64,000 bases of DNA from Methanocatella intestini. Its GTDB lineage: Archaea; Methanobacteriota; Methanobacteria; Methanobacteriales; Methanobacteriaceae. Of this stretch, positions 53,911 to 63,175 are shown in pieces; positions within the stretch are counted from its first letter, which is position 1; every line of letters begins with the position of its first letter. The stretch lies in assembly GCF_002252585.1 (NCBI RefSeq), contig NZ_NQLD01000003.1; one strand, 5' to 3'. Both the position numbers and the translations under genes were made by a program. The notes under the pieces are model-generated. The model was not told where the DNA came from, made no database searches, and saw nothing but the letters and a program-made list of their open reading frames with translations.

Positions 53911-53967
53911 AATTATTTCTCCTAATTAATCTATTTAAGGTATATTATAAAGGGTTATCATTAATTG

Positions 53968-54042
53968 TTATATTTTGGAATACCTAATATAACAATAGTT
54001 ATTGTTTATAACTAATGTTATATAACAATGTTTTTATTTATA
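53968..54042 (-). promoter_or_regulatory. Cluster of GTTATA/TATAAC half-sites upstream of cysK
   Basis: GTTATA at 53968-53973 faces TATAAC at 53988-53993, followed by AATAG; GTTAT/ATAAC arms lie at 53998-54012; GTTATATAAC is at 54017-54026. On the minus strand a TATA-like TTTATAAATA (about 54033-54042) lies just upstream. The order TATA, ATTG, palindrome is the same as before metY. Confidence 0.6.
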
Positions 54043-54056
54043 AATGTTTCGGAAAA

Positions 54057-54686
54057 TCAGCAGTAATCACAAATATCTGATATTGGACACATTTCACATT
54101 GGGGACTCATCGGTTTACAGATAGTCTGGCCAAACTGAACCATTAAATCATTTAATTTAATCCATAATTCCTTAGGAGCTATTTTAGCTAATTCCACTTC
54201 TGTCTGTTCAGGTGTTTTGGTATTTACCAAACCAATCCTATTGGAAATTCTATGAACATGAGTATCAACAGGAATAGCTGGAAGTTCAAATGCATAAACC
54301 AGAACACAGTTAGCGGTTTTACGGCCCACCCCAGGAAGCTCAACCAGCTCTTTTAAATTATCTGGAACTTCTCCCCCATACTGATCAATTAAAATCCTTG
54401 AAACTTCCTTAATTCTAGCTGCTTTTACACGGTAAAATCCGGAACATCTGATTAACTCTTCAACATCCTCAGTTGGAGCATCCACAACTTCATAAATGTC
54501 TTTATATTTGCCAAATAAGTTTTTAGTAGCCTGATCTGTGTTTTCATCTCTGGTTCTTTGAGATAAAATTGTTCTGACTAAAACCTTGTATGGATCATTA
54601 TTTAGAAATTTTCTAATTTTATATAACTTATTTAACTCATCAACAATTTTAATAACCTTATCAGTTTTTGTTAGTTCCAACACCAA
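54057..54686 (-). CDS. nth: Endonuclease III (DNA glycosylase/AP lyase)
   Basis: Removes oxidised pyrimidines and cuts the abasic site. The 209 residues contain the helix-hairpin-helix LVELPGVGRKTANCVLVYA with the catalytic Lys, the catalytic Asp in PVDTHVHRISNRIG, and a C-terminal 4Fe-4S site C-X6-C-X2-C-X5-C (CKPMSPQCEMCPISDIC). It starts nine bases after aroA on the same strand. Opening of the cysK promoter region lies directly downstream of its stop. Confidence 0.95.
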   Translation of the reverse strand: MVLELTKTDKVIKIVDELNKLYKIRKFLNNDPYKVLVRTILSQRTRDENTDQATKNLFGKYKDIYEVVDAPTEDVEELIRCSGFYRVKAARIKEVSRILIDQYGGEVPDNLKELVELPGVGRKTANCVLVYAFELPAIPVDTHVHRISNRIGLVNTKTPEQTEVELAKIAPKELWIKLNDLMVQFGQTICKPMSPQCEMCPISDICDYC

Positions 54687-54694
54687 ACCACTTC

Positions 54695-56011
54695 CTAAAT
54701 TAACTCCAGTTCAACTCCAATTTCTGCCATAGCTTCAATAAAATTAGGAAAAGACACATCAAAAACTTCCCCATTCGTAATTTCTATATCATGTTTCAGA
54801 CCAACTAAAGAAAATGCCATAGCCAATCTATGATCTTTATGTGAATCAACAGTACCTGAATGGATTCCGCCTTCAATAGACATGCCGTCTTCAAATTCTT
54901 TTAAATTACATCCTAATTTCTCAAGTTCTCTGCATGTAGTATCTATTCTATCTGTTTCTTTAACTCTGGCATGTTTAACACCAGTAATGTTAGTAGTTCC
55001 ATTAGCCAGAGCTGCTAAAATAGCTACTGTAATTAATAAATCAGGAGCATTTGATAAATTAACATCAATTCCTTTTAAATTACCCTCAGATGAAATTTCA
55101 ACATAATCATCAGATATTTCTATTTTTGCACCCATCTGTCTTAAAATATCCAATATTAATTTATCTCCCTGTTTAGAATCTTTAAATAAATTTAATATTT
55201 TAGCTTTCCCACCATAAATAGCTACAGCTGCCAGCAAATAAGACGCTGATGAATAATCCCCTTCAACTATATAATCACAGGATTTATATTCCTGTTTAGC
55301 TATGTTAAATTCATCAATGCGACAGTTTTTAAATTCCTTATCACAGTCATCATGGCGTATATAAAATTCATTTTTAATTTTAACACCAAATTTAGCCATT
55401 ATATCACAGGTCATATTTACATAAGGACGTGACTTGAATTCAGGAAGTACAAATAAATCAACACCCTTTTCAGACAAAGGGGCAGAAATTAGAATTGATG
55501 AAATAAATTGGGAACTGACATTACCTAAAATACTAGTTTCACCACCCACATAACCTGGTTTAATTAAAATAGGTGCTTTTCCATTGCCGTTGATGGAAGT
55601 TGCATTTACACCTAATGAAGCTAATGATTCGGTTAAAATTTCCATAGGTCTTGTCTGTAAAGATTCATCTCCCGTTAAAATAACTTCATTGTCAGCTAAA
55701 CTAGCTATACTGGTCATTAATCTTAAAGTAGTTCCTGAATTACCTAAATCAATAGGAACTTCTGATGAATTATGCAATTTACCATTGGTTCCAGTTATTT
55801 CCAGATAATCATCTTTTTTAGTAATATTTGCTCCTAAAGCCCTGCAAACATTAATAGATGATAAAACATCCTGTGAAAAAAGTATATCATAAATTTTAGA
55901 TGTTCCATTAGCTAAAGATGCCAATATAACTGCTCTATGAGAATAACTTTTAGAAGGTGGTGCTTTAACCTCACCTCCAATATTGGAAATATTTTTAACT
56001 TTAAGATTCAT
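54695..56011 (-). CDS. aroA: EPSP synthase (3-phosphoshikimate 1-carboxyvinyltransferase)
   Basis: Sixth step of the shikimate pathway, joining phosphoenolpyruvate to shikimate 3-phosphate. An in-frame TTG at 56020 is possible, but the ATG at 56011 (MNLKVKNISNIGGEVKAPPS) is preferred. The 438 residues include PPSKSYSHRAVILA, LGNSGTTLRLMTS and RVKETDRIDTTCRELEKLG. Lys/Arg residues of the active site are in these blocks. It is followed by nth. Confidence 0.95.
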   Translation of the reverse strand: MNLKVKNISNIGGEVKAPPSKSYSHRAVILASLANGTSKIYDILFSQDVLSSINVCRALGANITKKDDYLEITGTNGKLHNSSEVPIDLGNSGTTLRLMTSIASLADNEVILTGDESLQTRPMEILTESLASLGVNATSINGNGKAPILIKPGYVGGETSILGNVSSQFISSILISAPLSEKGVDLFVLPEFKSRPYVNMTCDIMAKFGVKIKNEFYIRHDDCDKEFKNCRIDEFNIAKQEYKSCDYIVEGDYSSASYLLAAVAIYGGKAKILNLFKDSKQGDKLILDILRQMGAKIEISDDYVEISSEGNLKGIDVNLSNAPDLLITVAILAALANGTTNITGVKHARVKETDRIDTTCRELEKLGCNLKEFEDGMSIEGGIHSGTVDSHKDHRLAMAFSLVGLKHDIEITNGEVFDVSFPNFIEAMAEIGVELELI

Positions 56012-56079
56012 TGTTATCAATTCTTATTTACCTTATAATAATTATTATATTTATCTGATTAATTAAGTTAAATAAAAAA

Positions 56080-56799
56080 TTACTCTTTTCTTTGAAGTAC
56101 AATAGCTATAAAATTCAAATATTTGCAGGCTCCTGCATCAATAGCTTTTTTATCACCTGCAGCATATTCATTGTTACAGTTAATCCAATCCTGCCAAAGT
56201 TCTTCATTTCCTTTCATCTGTTTAATTGAAATAATCCTTGATTTATCAGATTTATCAATTATATCTTCCCAATAATCCATATCATGAATATAATCTAGCT
56301 GTTCTTCATTCCAGGAAAGCAATAATTCATCAGGCAAATTATCATGACAGTCTTTTTTCATACCAGGAACTGCAATATACACATAACCTCCAGGTTTGAT
56401 AAACGGAATTATTTTTTCATCTAAAAAGCTTGAATCTCTTCCAAAGTAATTATAGGAATCTGCACAAATTATTGCATCAAAAAATTCATGAGCAAATGGC
56501 AGATCATTAGCATCCGCTTTGATAGGAATTATTTCATCACCTGAAAGCCCCATTTTATCAAAAAATTTCTTGTTTTCTGTAGGGTCACTCCACAAATCAG
56601 TAGGGAAAACTTTAAAGCCATATTCTTTTACAAGAAATACTGAAGTTAAACCATTTCCGCTTCCTAAATCCATCACAGTAGCAGAATCTGAAATATTATG
56701 ATTTACTAATAATTCTTCAACTAGTTTTAAAGGATTCGGACCCATAATTTTATTTTCAACTAAATTTTTATCATACTTTATTGATTTCTCATAATTCAA
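56080..56799 (-). CDS. Class I SAM-dependent methyltransferase
   Basis: Methyltransferase of 239 residues, substrate unknown. An in-frame GTG at 56808 belongs to the ribosome binding site (GTGAT), so TTG at 56799 is a likely start, with the frame continuing NYEKSIKYDKNLVENK. ATVMDLGSGNGLTSVFLV is the SAM-binding glycine loop, ADANDLPFAHEFFDAIICAD the acidic and post-motif region, and IPFIKPGGYVYIAVPG the later strand. It is transcribed alone, between aroA and valS. Confidence 0.85.
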   Translation of the reverse strand: MNYEKSIKYDKNLVENKIMGPNPLKLVEELLVNHNISDSATVMDLGSGNGLTSVFLVKEYGFKVFPTDLWSDPTENKKFFDKMGLSGDEIIPIKADANDLPFAHEFFDAIICADSYNYFGRDSSFLDEKIIPFIKPGGYVYIAVPGMKKDCHDNLPDELLLSWNEEQLDYIHDMDYWEDIIDKSDKSRIISIKQMKGNEELWQDWINCNNEYAAGDKKAIDAGACKYLNFIAIVLQRKE

Positions 56800-56902
56800 T
56801 GTAATCACTTAAAAAAATTGTTAATTTAATAAAAACAAATTAATTTTAGATAAAAGAAGAATAAAAAGTTTACTGTTAAAAAAAATAAGAATTGAAGTAA
56901 AA

Positions 56903-59620
56903 TTATCTCATTACTTCAACAATAACATCTAAATTTTCAGACTGCAGGATATCTACTTTTTTACCGGAAGCTCCTACAATTTCTTTTGAGATGTTTAATA
57001 AATCTTTACCCACAACAATATCTCCAATAGCTAATTCGCCAGATTCTTCTAATTCATCAGCTATTTTTTCAATATCAGTGGATTTTAAGTAACCGATGAT
57101 TTTTCCGGCATCTTTTTTAAACATCGGTCCGATTTGAGACATGTCAGGTTCAACTTCAATGATTTTTTCATGAACTTCAGGTTTTCCTGTTTTAATAGAT
57201 AAATCATCAATTTTAAGAGTTCCTTCAATATCCTGTGAAAATTCATCGAATATTTCAACTAAATTCTCATCATTAGTATAAACATTAACTTCAGACAATT
57301 GAGCGTTAAGAGGTATTTTTGAACTGGATTTGAATCTTCTTACTTCATCAATTAAATCTACAGTGATATTACCTTTGTTTTCGTAATCTTCACTTACTAA
57401 ATCCTCATTAACTTCCGGCCAGGAGGTTTTATGAATAGACTCGCCGTCACCAAAGTATTGGTAAACTTCTTCTGCAAAGAATGGTACAATTGGAGACAAT
57501 AATTTCAATGAAGTTTCAATAACATTTCTTAAAGTGTATTTAGCTGCTTTTCTTGATGAATCACTTACATCATCATTGTATAATCTGTATTTTACTGCTT
57601 CAATGTATTCATCACAGAAATCATGCCAGATGAATTTTTCAATTGATGTAATTGTAGTTGCAAAGTCATAATTTGCAAATGCATTATCTACAACTTTATT
57701 AAGGTTATTTAACTTAGATAAAATCCATAAATCAAGAGGATCAAAGTTACCTTTTATTTCATCGTAGCTTACCTCTTCATCAAATATCTGCATACTGATG
57801 AATCTGAATGCATTCCAGAATTTTCTTAAGAATCTGTAACCATGTTTAATGTCCTTCCAGTCAAATATTACATCTGAACCAGGTACACTGTTAGCTGCCC
57901 ATGTTCTTAAAGCATCTGCACCGTATTGCTCAATTACTTCATCAGGAGCAATTACATTTCCTCTGGACTTACTCATTTTGTATCCGTCTTCACCAAATAC
58001 CATACCATTGATTACAATATCATCAAATGGTTTTTTACCTGTTAAAGCAAGACAACGAAGTGTTGTGTAAAATGCCCATGTTCTGATAATGTCATGTCCT
58101 TGCGGACGGATATTAGCTGGGAAATTGTTTTCATAACCTTCGTTAGGCCATCCTGCAATTGAAAGCGGTGAAATAGAACTGTCCATCCAGGTATCTAAAA
58201 CATCTTCTTCTCCAATAAATTCCTCACATCCACAGCTGCATGCTTTTTTAGGTTTATCATGAGTTGGATCAACTGGCAAGTCTTCAACATCAGGAAGCAT
58301 TACTTTTCCACAATCTTTACAGAACCAAACAGGTATAGGAGTTGCAAATAACCTTTGTCTTGAAATACACCAGTCCCATTCCATAGAATCTGCCCAGTTA
58401 ATCATACGGCTTTTCATATGTTCAGGAACCCAGTTCATTTCTTCTGCTGCATCTTTAGTTTGCTCGATTAATTTATTTACAGCTACAAACCACTGTTTTT
58501 TAACTAAAATTTCAATAGGAGTTTTACATCTCCAGCACTGACCAACATTCTGATCAACTTTTTCCTGTTTTAAAAGGTATCCTTCTTCTTTCAAGTCTTC
58601 AATAGTTTTAGCTTTACAGGTAGCCAAATCCATTCCTTCATATCTTCCGGCAGCTGCAGTCAATCTGCCTTTTTCATCAATAGCATCAATAATTTCCAAA
58701 TTATGTTTATTTACCCAAGCTACATCTGTTTTATCCCCGAAAGTACAAACCATTACTGCACCAGTACCAAATTCAGGATCTACTTCTTCATCAGGATAAA
58801 TTTTTACTTTCTGATGAGATAAAGGTACTTCAACATATTTATCAACTAAATGAGCATATCTTTCATCATCAGGATGAACTACAACAGCTACACAAGCAGA
58901 CATTAACTCAGGACGGGTAGTTGCAATCATAACACCCTCATCTTTAGGATTGGCCTCTTTACCTGAAACTTTAGAACTGGCTATATCATCATAAGAATCT
59001 TCCATAGCTGGCGGGAAATTGACATAGTTTAAAAAGGTTTCATTATCACTATACTCTACTTCTGCAAAAGCAATAGCTGTTTCACAACGAGGACACCAGT
59101 TAACCGGATGAATACCCTGATAAATTAATCCTTCATCATACATTTTTAAAAAGGAATATTGTGTCCTTTTCATGTATTCCGGAGTCATAGTAATAAATTC
59201 ACGGCTCCAATCCTGTGAAAAACCTAAAGATTGCATTTGATTTTTCATTTTAGCTATGTTTTGAGTAGTTAACTCAATACAATACTCTCTGAATTTAGCT
59301 CTTGAAACATCATTTTTCTTAATTCCATGAGTTTCTTCAACTTTAACTTCAGTAGGAAGACCATGACAATCCCATCCCTGAGTAAATAAAACGTCCAAGC
59401 CTTTTAATCTCCTGTATCTTGCATTCATATCAATGTAAACCCAATTTAACACATGCCCTAAATGAATAGAACCAGTTGGATATGGTGGTGGAGTATCAAT
59501 TATATATCTAGGTTTAGTTCCATCACCGAGGAATTTATAAAGCTCCTCATCTTCCCATTTTTGCTCCCAAATCTTTTCTTTTTTAAAATCATAGTCTTTA
59601 GGAATATTCTCACTTGACAT
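56903..59620 (-). CDS. valS: Valyl-tRNA synthetase
   Basis: Class I enzyme charging tRNA-Val, 905 residues. PPPYPTGSIHLGHVLNWVY contains the HIGH motif. GYKMSKSRGNVIAPDE is the KMSKS loop. A zinc-binding segment CKDCGKVMLPDVEDLPVD with CSCGCEEF and an editing domain (TTRPELMSACVAVVVHPDD) are present. GGAG precedes the ATG. Confidence 0.97.
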   Translation of the reverse strand: MSSENIPKDYDFKKEKIWEQKWEDEELYKFLGDGTKPRYIIDTPPPYPTGSIHLGHVLNWVYIDMNARYRRLKGLDVLFTQGWDCHGLPTEVKVEETHGIKKNDVSRAKFREYCIELTTQNIAKMKNQMQSLGFSQDWSREFITMTPEYMKRTQYSFLKMYDEGLIYQGIHPVNWCPRCETAIAFAEVEYSDNETFLNYVNFPPAMEDSYDDIASSKVSGKEANPKDEGVMIATTRPELMSACVAVVVHPDDERYAHLVDKYVEVPLSHQKVKIYPDEEVDPEFGTGAVMVCTFGDKTDVAWVNKHNLEIIDAIDEKGRLTAAAGRYEGMDLATCKAKTIEDLKEEGYLLKQEKVDQNVGQCWRCKTPIEILVKKQWFVAVNKLIEQTKDAAEEMNWVPEHMKSRMINWADSMEWDWCISRQRLFATPIPVWFCKDCGKVMLPDVEDLPVDPTHDKPKKACSCGCEEFIGEEDVLDTWMDSSISPLSIAGWPNEGYENNFPANIRPQGHDIIRTWAFYTTLRCLALTGKKPFDDIVINGMVFGEDGYKMSKSRGNVIAPDEVIEQYGADALRTWAANSVPGSDVIFDWKDIKHGYRFLRKFWNAFRFISMQIFDEEVSYDEIKGNFDPLDLWILSKLNNLNKVVDNAFANYDFATTITSIEKFIWHDFCDEYIEAVKYRLYNDDVSDSSRKAAKYTLRNVIETSLKLLSPIVPFFAEEVYQYFGDGESIHKTSWPEVNEDLVSEDYENKGNITVDLIDEVRRFKSSSKIPLNAQLSEVNVYTNDENLVEIFDEFSQDIEGTLKIDDLSIKTGKPEVHEKIIEVEPDMSQIGPMFKKDAGKIIGYLKSTDIEKIADELEESGELAIGDIVVGKDLLNISKEIVGASGKKVDILQSENLDVIVEVMR

Positions 59621-60092
59621 ATCTTTTCTCCAAATAATTAAATAAAAATAATATTATTAAATATGTATTTCTTTATTTAAAAATATATAAGAAAAACTGC
59701 AGGTTCTCATGAAATTTTGGCGAATTGAATTATATTGAAAATTAATATTTTAAATGTCTCTTTTTATTTTAAAGTTATGAGATTTAACTTTTATTTACTC
59801 TGCTGAATTTTTTTCGACAAAAATATCCATATATCTGACTGATACATCTAAAGCCGAATCCCAATAGAATTTAATCTAAGAATTTTAATTTCACCGGCAA
59901 TGCAATGTTTTCAATAAATTCAGCATCATAAGATTTAAAATTAAATAAAACTGTGATTAAAATAAATCACCATACAATTTCTGCTGTAAAAAAATTAGAA
60001 AATTTCGACGAAATCAATAAAACAGATACTTTAATAATGATTAACTACACTAAATAATAAATGTATAAAAGAATATAAAAGGACTGTTAAAA
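59621..60092. other. Intergenic region with a possible gene fragment
   Basis: About 470 bases between valS and the His-rich membrane protein. The only structure noticed is a frameshifted minus-strand coding-like fragment (59795-59945) and a short plus-strand frame (59953-60057) without support. TATA-like and ribosome-binding sequence for the 60093 gene lies near 60070-60085. Confidence 0.5.
59795..59945 (-). pseudogene. Possible remnant of a protein-coding gene
   Basis: The minus strand reads SYDAEFIENIALPVKLKFLD, then a stop; a shift of one base continues FYWDSALDVSVRYMDIFVEK and ends NSAE. The amino-acid content is protein-like on both sides of the shift, but the piece is too short to name. 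Confidence 0.3.
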
Positions 60093-60452
60093 ATGGAATT
60101 ATTATGGTTTTATGTTGCAATCGTACTAGCTATAAGCGACACAGTCCACACCCAAATCGTGTGGAAAATCTTTAATAAGTTCTACCTTATTTTAGGAGGA
60201 ATAATTAACAATTCAGTAAATGCTCCATGGAAAACATGGATTATACATGAATTAATGGAAGCAGGATTCCACTTTATTTTTGTGTCAATAGTATTTTTAA
60301 ATTTAGAAATAGGAATATTAGCAGCATTTATTCATTTTGTAATAGATGTAAGCCACACATTACTTATTAACAGTCATATGAATGAATTAGAACACAGGTC
60401 ATTACATTTTGTAATTGAATCATTATTCTTCATAGCTATTTATGGATTATAA
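60093..60452 (+). CDS. Histidine-rich small membrane protein, unknown function
   Basis: A 119-residue protein with about four membrane helices (5-25, 28-45, 58-90, 100-118). Histidines lie in repeated positions: SDTVHTQI, HELMEAGFHF, HFVIDVSHTL and HMNELEHRSLHF, several with acidic partners. This could be a metal site within the membrane, but no known family was recognised. It starts after a GGA-type ribosome binding site and ends 25 bases before pheT, so the two are probably co-transcribed. Confidence 0.75.
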   Translation: MELLWFYVAIVLAISDTVHTQIVWKIFNKFYLILGGIINNSVNAPWKTWIIHELMEAGFHFIFVSIVFLNLEIGILAAFIHFVIDVSHTLLINSHMNELEHRSLHFVIESLFFIAIYGL

Positions 60453-60477
60453 AAATAATTTTATTGGAGTATATTAA

Positions 60478-62139
60478 ATGCCAGTTATTACATTCAAATA
60501 TCAAGATTTAAAAGATTTAGGAATAGATATGGAAAAAGACGAATTAATAAACACTTTACCAATGATGTCAAGTGATATTGAAGACTTTGATGATGAAGAA
60601 ATTAAAGTGGAATTTTTCCCGAATCGTCCGGACAATTTATCTGTAGAAGGAGTTGCCAGATCTTTTAAAGGCTTTATCAATCAGGAAACCGGACTTCCAA
60701 AATATGAAGTTGCACCATCAGATGAAAGTGTAATTGTAGATGCTGAAGTGGCTAAAATCAGACCTTACATTGCCTTTGCAAAAATCGAAGGTGTTGATTT
60801 TACCGGTGATAAACTTAAATATATTATGGATTTTCAGGAAAACCTTCACTGGGTAATCGGAAGGGACAGGAAAAAAGTAGCTATTGGTATTCACAATGCA
60901 GATGTTGTATCCCAGCCATTCCATTATATAGCTACTCCTAAAGCTGAAAATGCATTTGTTGCTCTTGAAAAAGATACTCCAATGACTCCTGAAGAAGTAT
61001 TAACCCAGCATGAAAAAGGAGTTGCTTATGCTCATCTTCTTGAAGATTTTGATAAATATCCTTTAATTTTAGATAAAGACAATCAGGTACTTTCCATGCC
61101 TCCAATCATTAATGGAGAACTTACAAAAATTGATGAAAATGTAAAAAACATTATTGTAGATGTAACTGGAACTGATGAACGTGCAGTTAATCAGTGTTTA
61201 AACATTATCTGCGGTTCATTTGCAGAAGTCGGCGGAAAAATAAAAAGTATGGAAATTAAATACGAGGATAAAATCATAACTACTCCGGATTTAACTCCTC
61301 AGGTAAAAAATGTCCATGTTGATGTAGCTAACAGTTTAATTGGCGGAACTGACTTAAATGCTGAAGATATACAACAGCTATTATCTCAGGCACGTTTTGA
61401 CTCAGAAATATTAAATGACAATGAATTGAAAGTTTATATTCCATCTTACAGAATAGATATTCTTCACGAAGTGGATATTGTTGAAAACATTGCTGTACAA
61501 TACAGAATTAATGATGTTGAAGCTAAACTTCCAGACATTTCAACAATAGCTTACGAACATGACTGGTTCAGATCAGAATCAATTATGAGAGAAGTTATGA
61601 TCGGATTAGGATTTCAGGAAATTATGAGTTTAATGCTTACTAATGAAGATGCACACTTCACTAAAATGAAACAAAAAGAAATCGACCATGTTCAGGTAGC
61701 AAGACCGATTACAATTGACAGAACCATGATTCGTACAAGCTTAATCAACAGTTTAATGGAATTCTTAGAAGACAATAAACACGAAGATTTACCTCAAAAG
61801 ATATTCGAAATAGGTGATGTCTTATATATGGATGAAACCCAAGAAACCAAAGTAAGAGCTTCTAAAAAACTAGCTGGATTAATCTGCCACTCAAGTGCAA
61901 ACTTTACTGAAATCAAATCTGTTGTAACCAGCTTACTTCAAAACTTAGGTTATTCCATGGAAATCAGTGACAGCGACAATTCCAGTTTTATAGCTGGAAG
62001 AGTAAGTGATGTAAAAGGAACTTCAGCTAATGGAAATGTATCCGGTTTCTTTGGTGAATTCTCCCCTGAAGTAATCACTAACTTTACTCTAGATTATCCG
62101 GTAATCGGATTTGAAATTGAATTTAACCCACAGGAATAA
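60478..62139 (+). CDS. pheT: Phenylalanyl-tRNA synthetase beta chain (archaeal type)
   Basis: Beta subunit of the tetrameric enzyme charging tRNA-Phe. The 553 residues are the shorter archaeal/eukaryotic form. MPVITFKYQDLKDLGIDM starts the B1-like domain. EVKVEFFPNRPDNLSVEGVAR-type sequence (IKVEFFPNRPDNLSVEGVAR) and the B5 domain YIPSYRIDILHEVDIVE are visible. RPITIDRTMIRTSLINSLME belongs to the catalytic-like core. The alpha subunit gene is not in the window. Confidence 0.95.
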   Translation: MPVITFKYQDLKDLGIDMEKDELINTLPMMSSDIEDFDDEEIKVEFFPNRPDNLSVEGVARSFKGFINQETGLPKYEVAPSDESVIVDAEVAKIRPYIAFAKIEGVDFTGDKLKYIMDFQENLHWVIGRDRKKVAIGIHNADVVSQPFHYIATPKAENAFVALEKDTPMTPEEVLTQHEKGVAYAHLLEDFDKYPLILDKDNQVLSMPPIINGELTKIDENVKNIIVDVTGTDERAVNQCLNIICGSFAEVGGKIKSMEIKYEDKIITTPDLTPQVKNVHVDVANSLIGGTDLNAEDIQQLLSQARFDSEILNDNELKVYIPSYRIDILHEVDIVENIAVQYRINDVEAKLPDISTIAYEHDWFRSESIMREVMIGLGFQEIMSLMLTNEDAHFTKMKQKEIDHVQVARPITIDRTMIRTSLINSLMEFLEDNKHEDLPQKIFEIGDVLYMDETQETKVRASKKLAGLICHSSANFTEIKSVVTSLLQNLGYSMEISDSDNSSFIAGRVSDVKGTSANGNVSGFFGEFSPEVITNFTLDYPVIGFEIEFNPQE

Positions 62140-62251
62140 TTCAATTTTCTAATTTCTCTTTTTTTAATTTTATTTTATCAGAGGATTTAAAGATAAATCA
62201 ATTTCATAAAGCAATTTTTCCAATTATTAGGCAATTTAGATAATTAGCCCG

Positions 62252-62434
62252 TTAATACCACAGTTTTTTCATTTGAACATCAATTTCAGAGTAATTTACA
62301 TCAGGATTATTTTGAGAAGAATTGTTAACTGAAATGTTTTGTGAATCTTCACCATGTTGTGGCATTTGTTCAGCAGCTATCAAAACACCGCCAACAGCTA
62401 TAATTACAATTAAAAATAAAACCCATTTATTCAT
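62252..62434 (-). CDS. Small signal-anchored protein
   Basis: A 60-residue protein with an N-terminal hydrophobic segment (MNKWVLFLIVIIAVGGVLIA) and a polar, Asn/Ser-rich outer part. It starts just two bases after the YjbQ gene stop, so it is probably translated from the same transcript. No function could be assigned. Confidence 0.6.
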   Translation of the reverse strand: MNKWVLFLIVIIAVGGVLIAAEQMPQHGEDSQNISVNNSSQNNPDVNYSEIDVQMKKLWY

Positions 62435-62436
62435 AG

Positions 62437-62850
62437 TTATTCTCCAATTAAAGTTATGTTAACTATCCTATTATGTCTTGGTCCATCTAATTCTATAAAA
62501 AATACTGATTGCCAAGTTCCTAAATTTAATTTATTGTTATATATTGGAACAGACTCACTAGAAGAAAGTAAAAATGATTTTAAATGAGCTTTAGCATTAT
62601 TATCAATATTATCATGTTTATAACTAAATTTATTAGAAATTATATTGGATAATGCAAATTCCAAATCTTCAAGTAGGCCTTCCTCATTTTCATTTACGCA
62701 AATAGCTGATGTAGAATGTTTAGAAAATAAATTTACAATTCCATTGCTGACCTTGGAATTAGTTATTATTTCATTAATTTTAGATGTTATGTCAATAATT
62801 TCAAAAGTCTTATTTGTATCTAAATTAATCTCAATATTTTCAATTAGCAT
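62437..62850 (-). CDS. YjbQ/UPF0047 family protein
   Basis: Conserved beta-sandwich protein of 137 residues; relatives have thiamine phosphate synthase activity in vitro, but the true role is unclear. FSKHSTSAICVNENEEGLLED near residue 45, the central HDNIDNNAKAHLKSFLL, GTWQSVFFIELDGPRHNR and the C-terminal strand are conserved parts. The His residues of the first and second blocks are the expected metal ligands. Confidence 0.88.
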   Translation of the reverse strand: MLIENIEINLDTNKTFEIIDITSKINEIITNSKVSNGIVNLFSKHSTSAICVNENEEGLLEDLEFALSNIISNKFSYKHDNIDNNAKAHLKSFLLSSSESVPIYNNKLNLGTWQSVFFIELDGPRHNRIVNITLIGE

Positions 62851-63175
62851 TATAAAAATATTATATGAAACTAGTATTTAAAAATTAAAAAACAAATCAA
62901 TACAGTGAAACTTAAATAGTTTTTTAATTTTTTGGCTTTGCAGACTTATTCTTGAGTTAGTAATTTATTTTCAAAGCAGAAAAAATCTTTCAGATTTTGG
63001 TTTTGAAAAATCAATGCTAAAAAAAATAAAGAAATAAACAAAGATATCATTCTAATCATCATTTTAAGTATTTTTCTCCATTCAATCAACTTACTATTTA
63101 TTTTCATTAAAGACTTTTGCAAATATAAGTTATTATATGACGTATTCAGTAATTACTCAAAAACTCTCCCCCCAA
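62851..63175. other. AT-rich intergenic region with one weak small ORF
   Basis: About 325 bases between the YjbQ gene and the AAA/DUF4143 gene. It holds only a small minus-strand open frame at 62946-63107; no structured RNA or repeat was seen. Confidence 0.6.
62946..63107 (-). CDS. Possible small membrane protein
   Basis: A 53-residue frame starting MKINSKLIEWRKILKMMIRM, followed by a hydrophobic stretch (ISLFISLFFLALIF) and ending KLLTQE. The charge pattern and helix look protein-like, and the strand matches both neighbours. There is no clear ribosome binding site, so the call is weak. Confidence 0.3.
   Translation of the reverse strand: MKINSKLIEWRKILKMMIRMISLFISLFFLALIFQNQNLKDFFCFENKLLTQE

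Noticed and set aside
59953..60057. 34-codon plus-strand frame after GTGATT
   Set aside because: There is no ATG in place after the binding-site-like GTGAT and no recognisable protein; it may be a decayed gene end.
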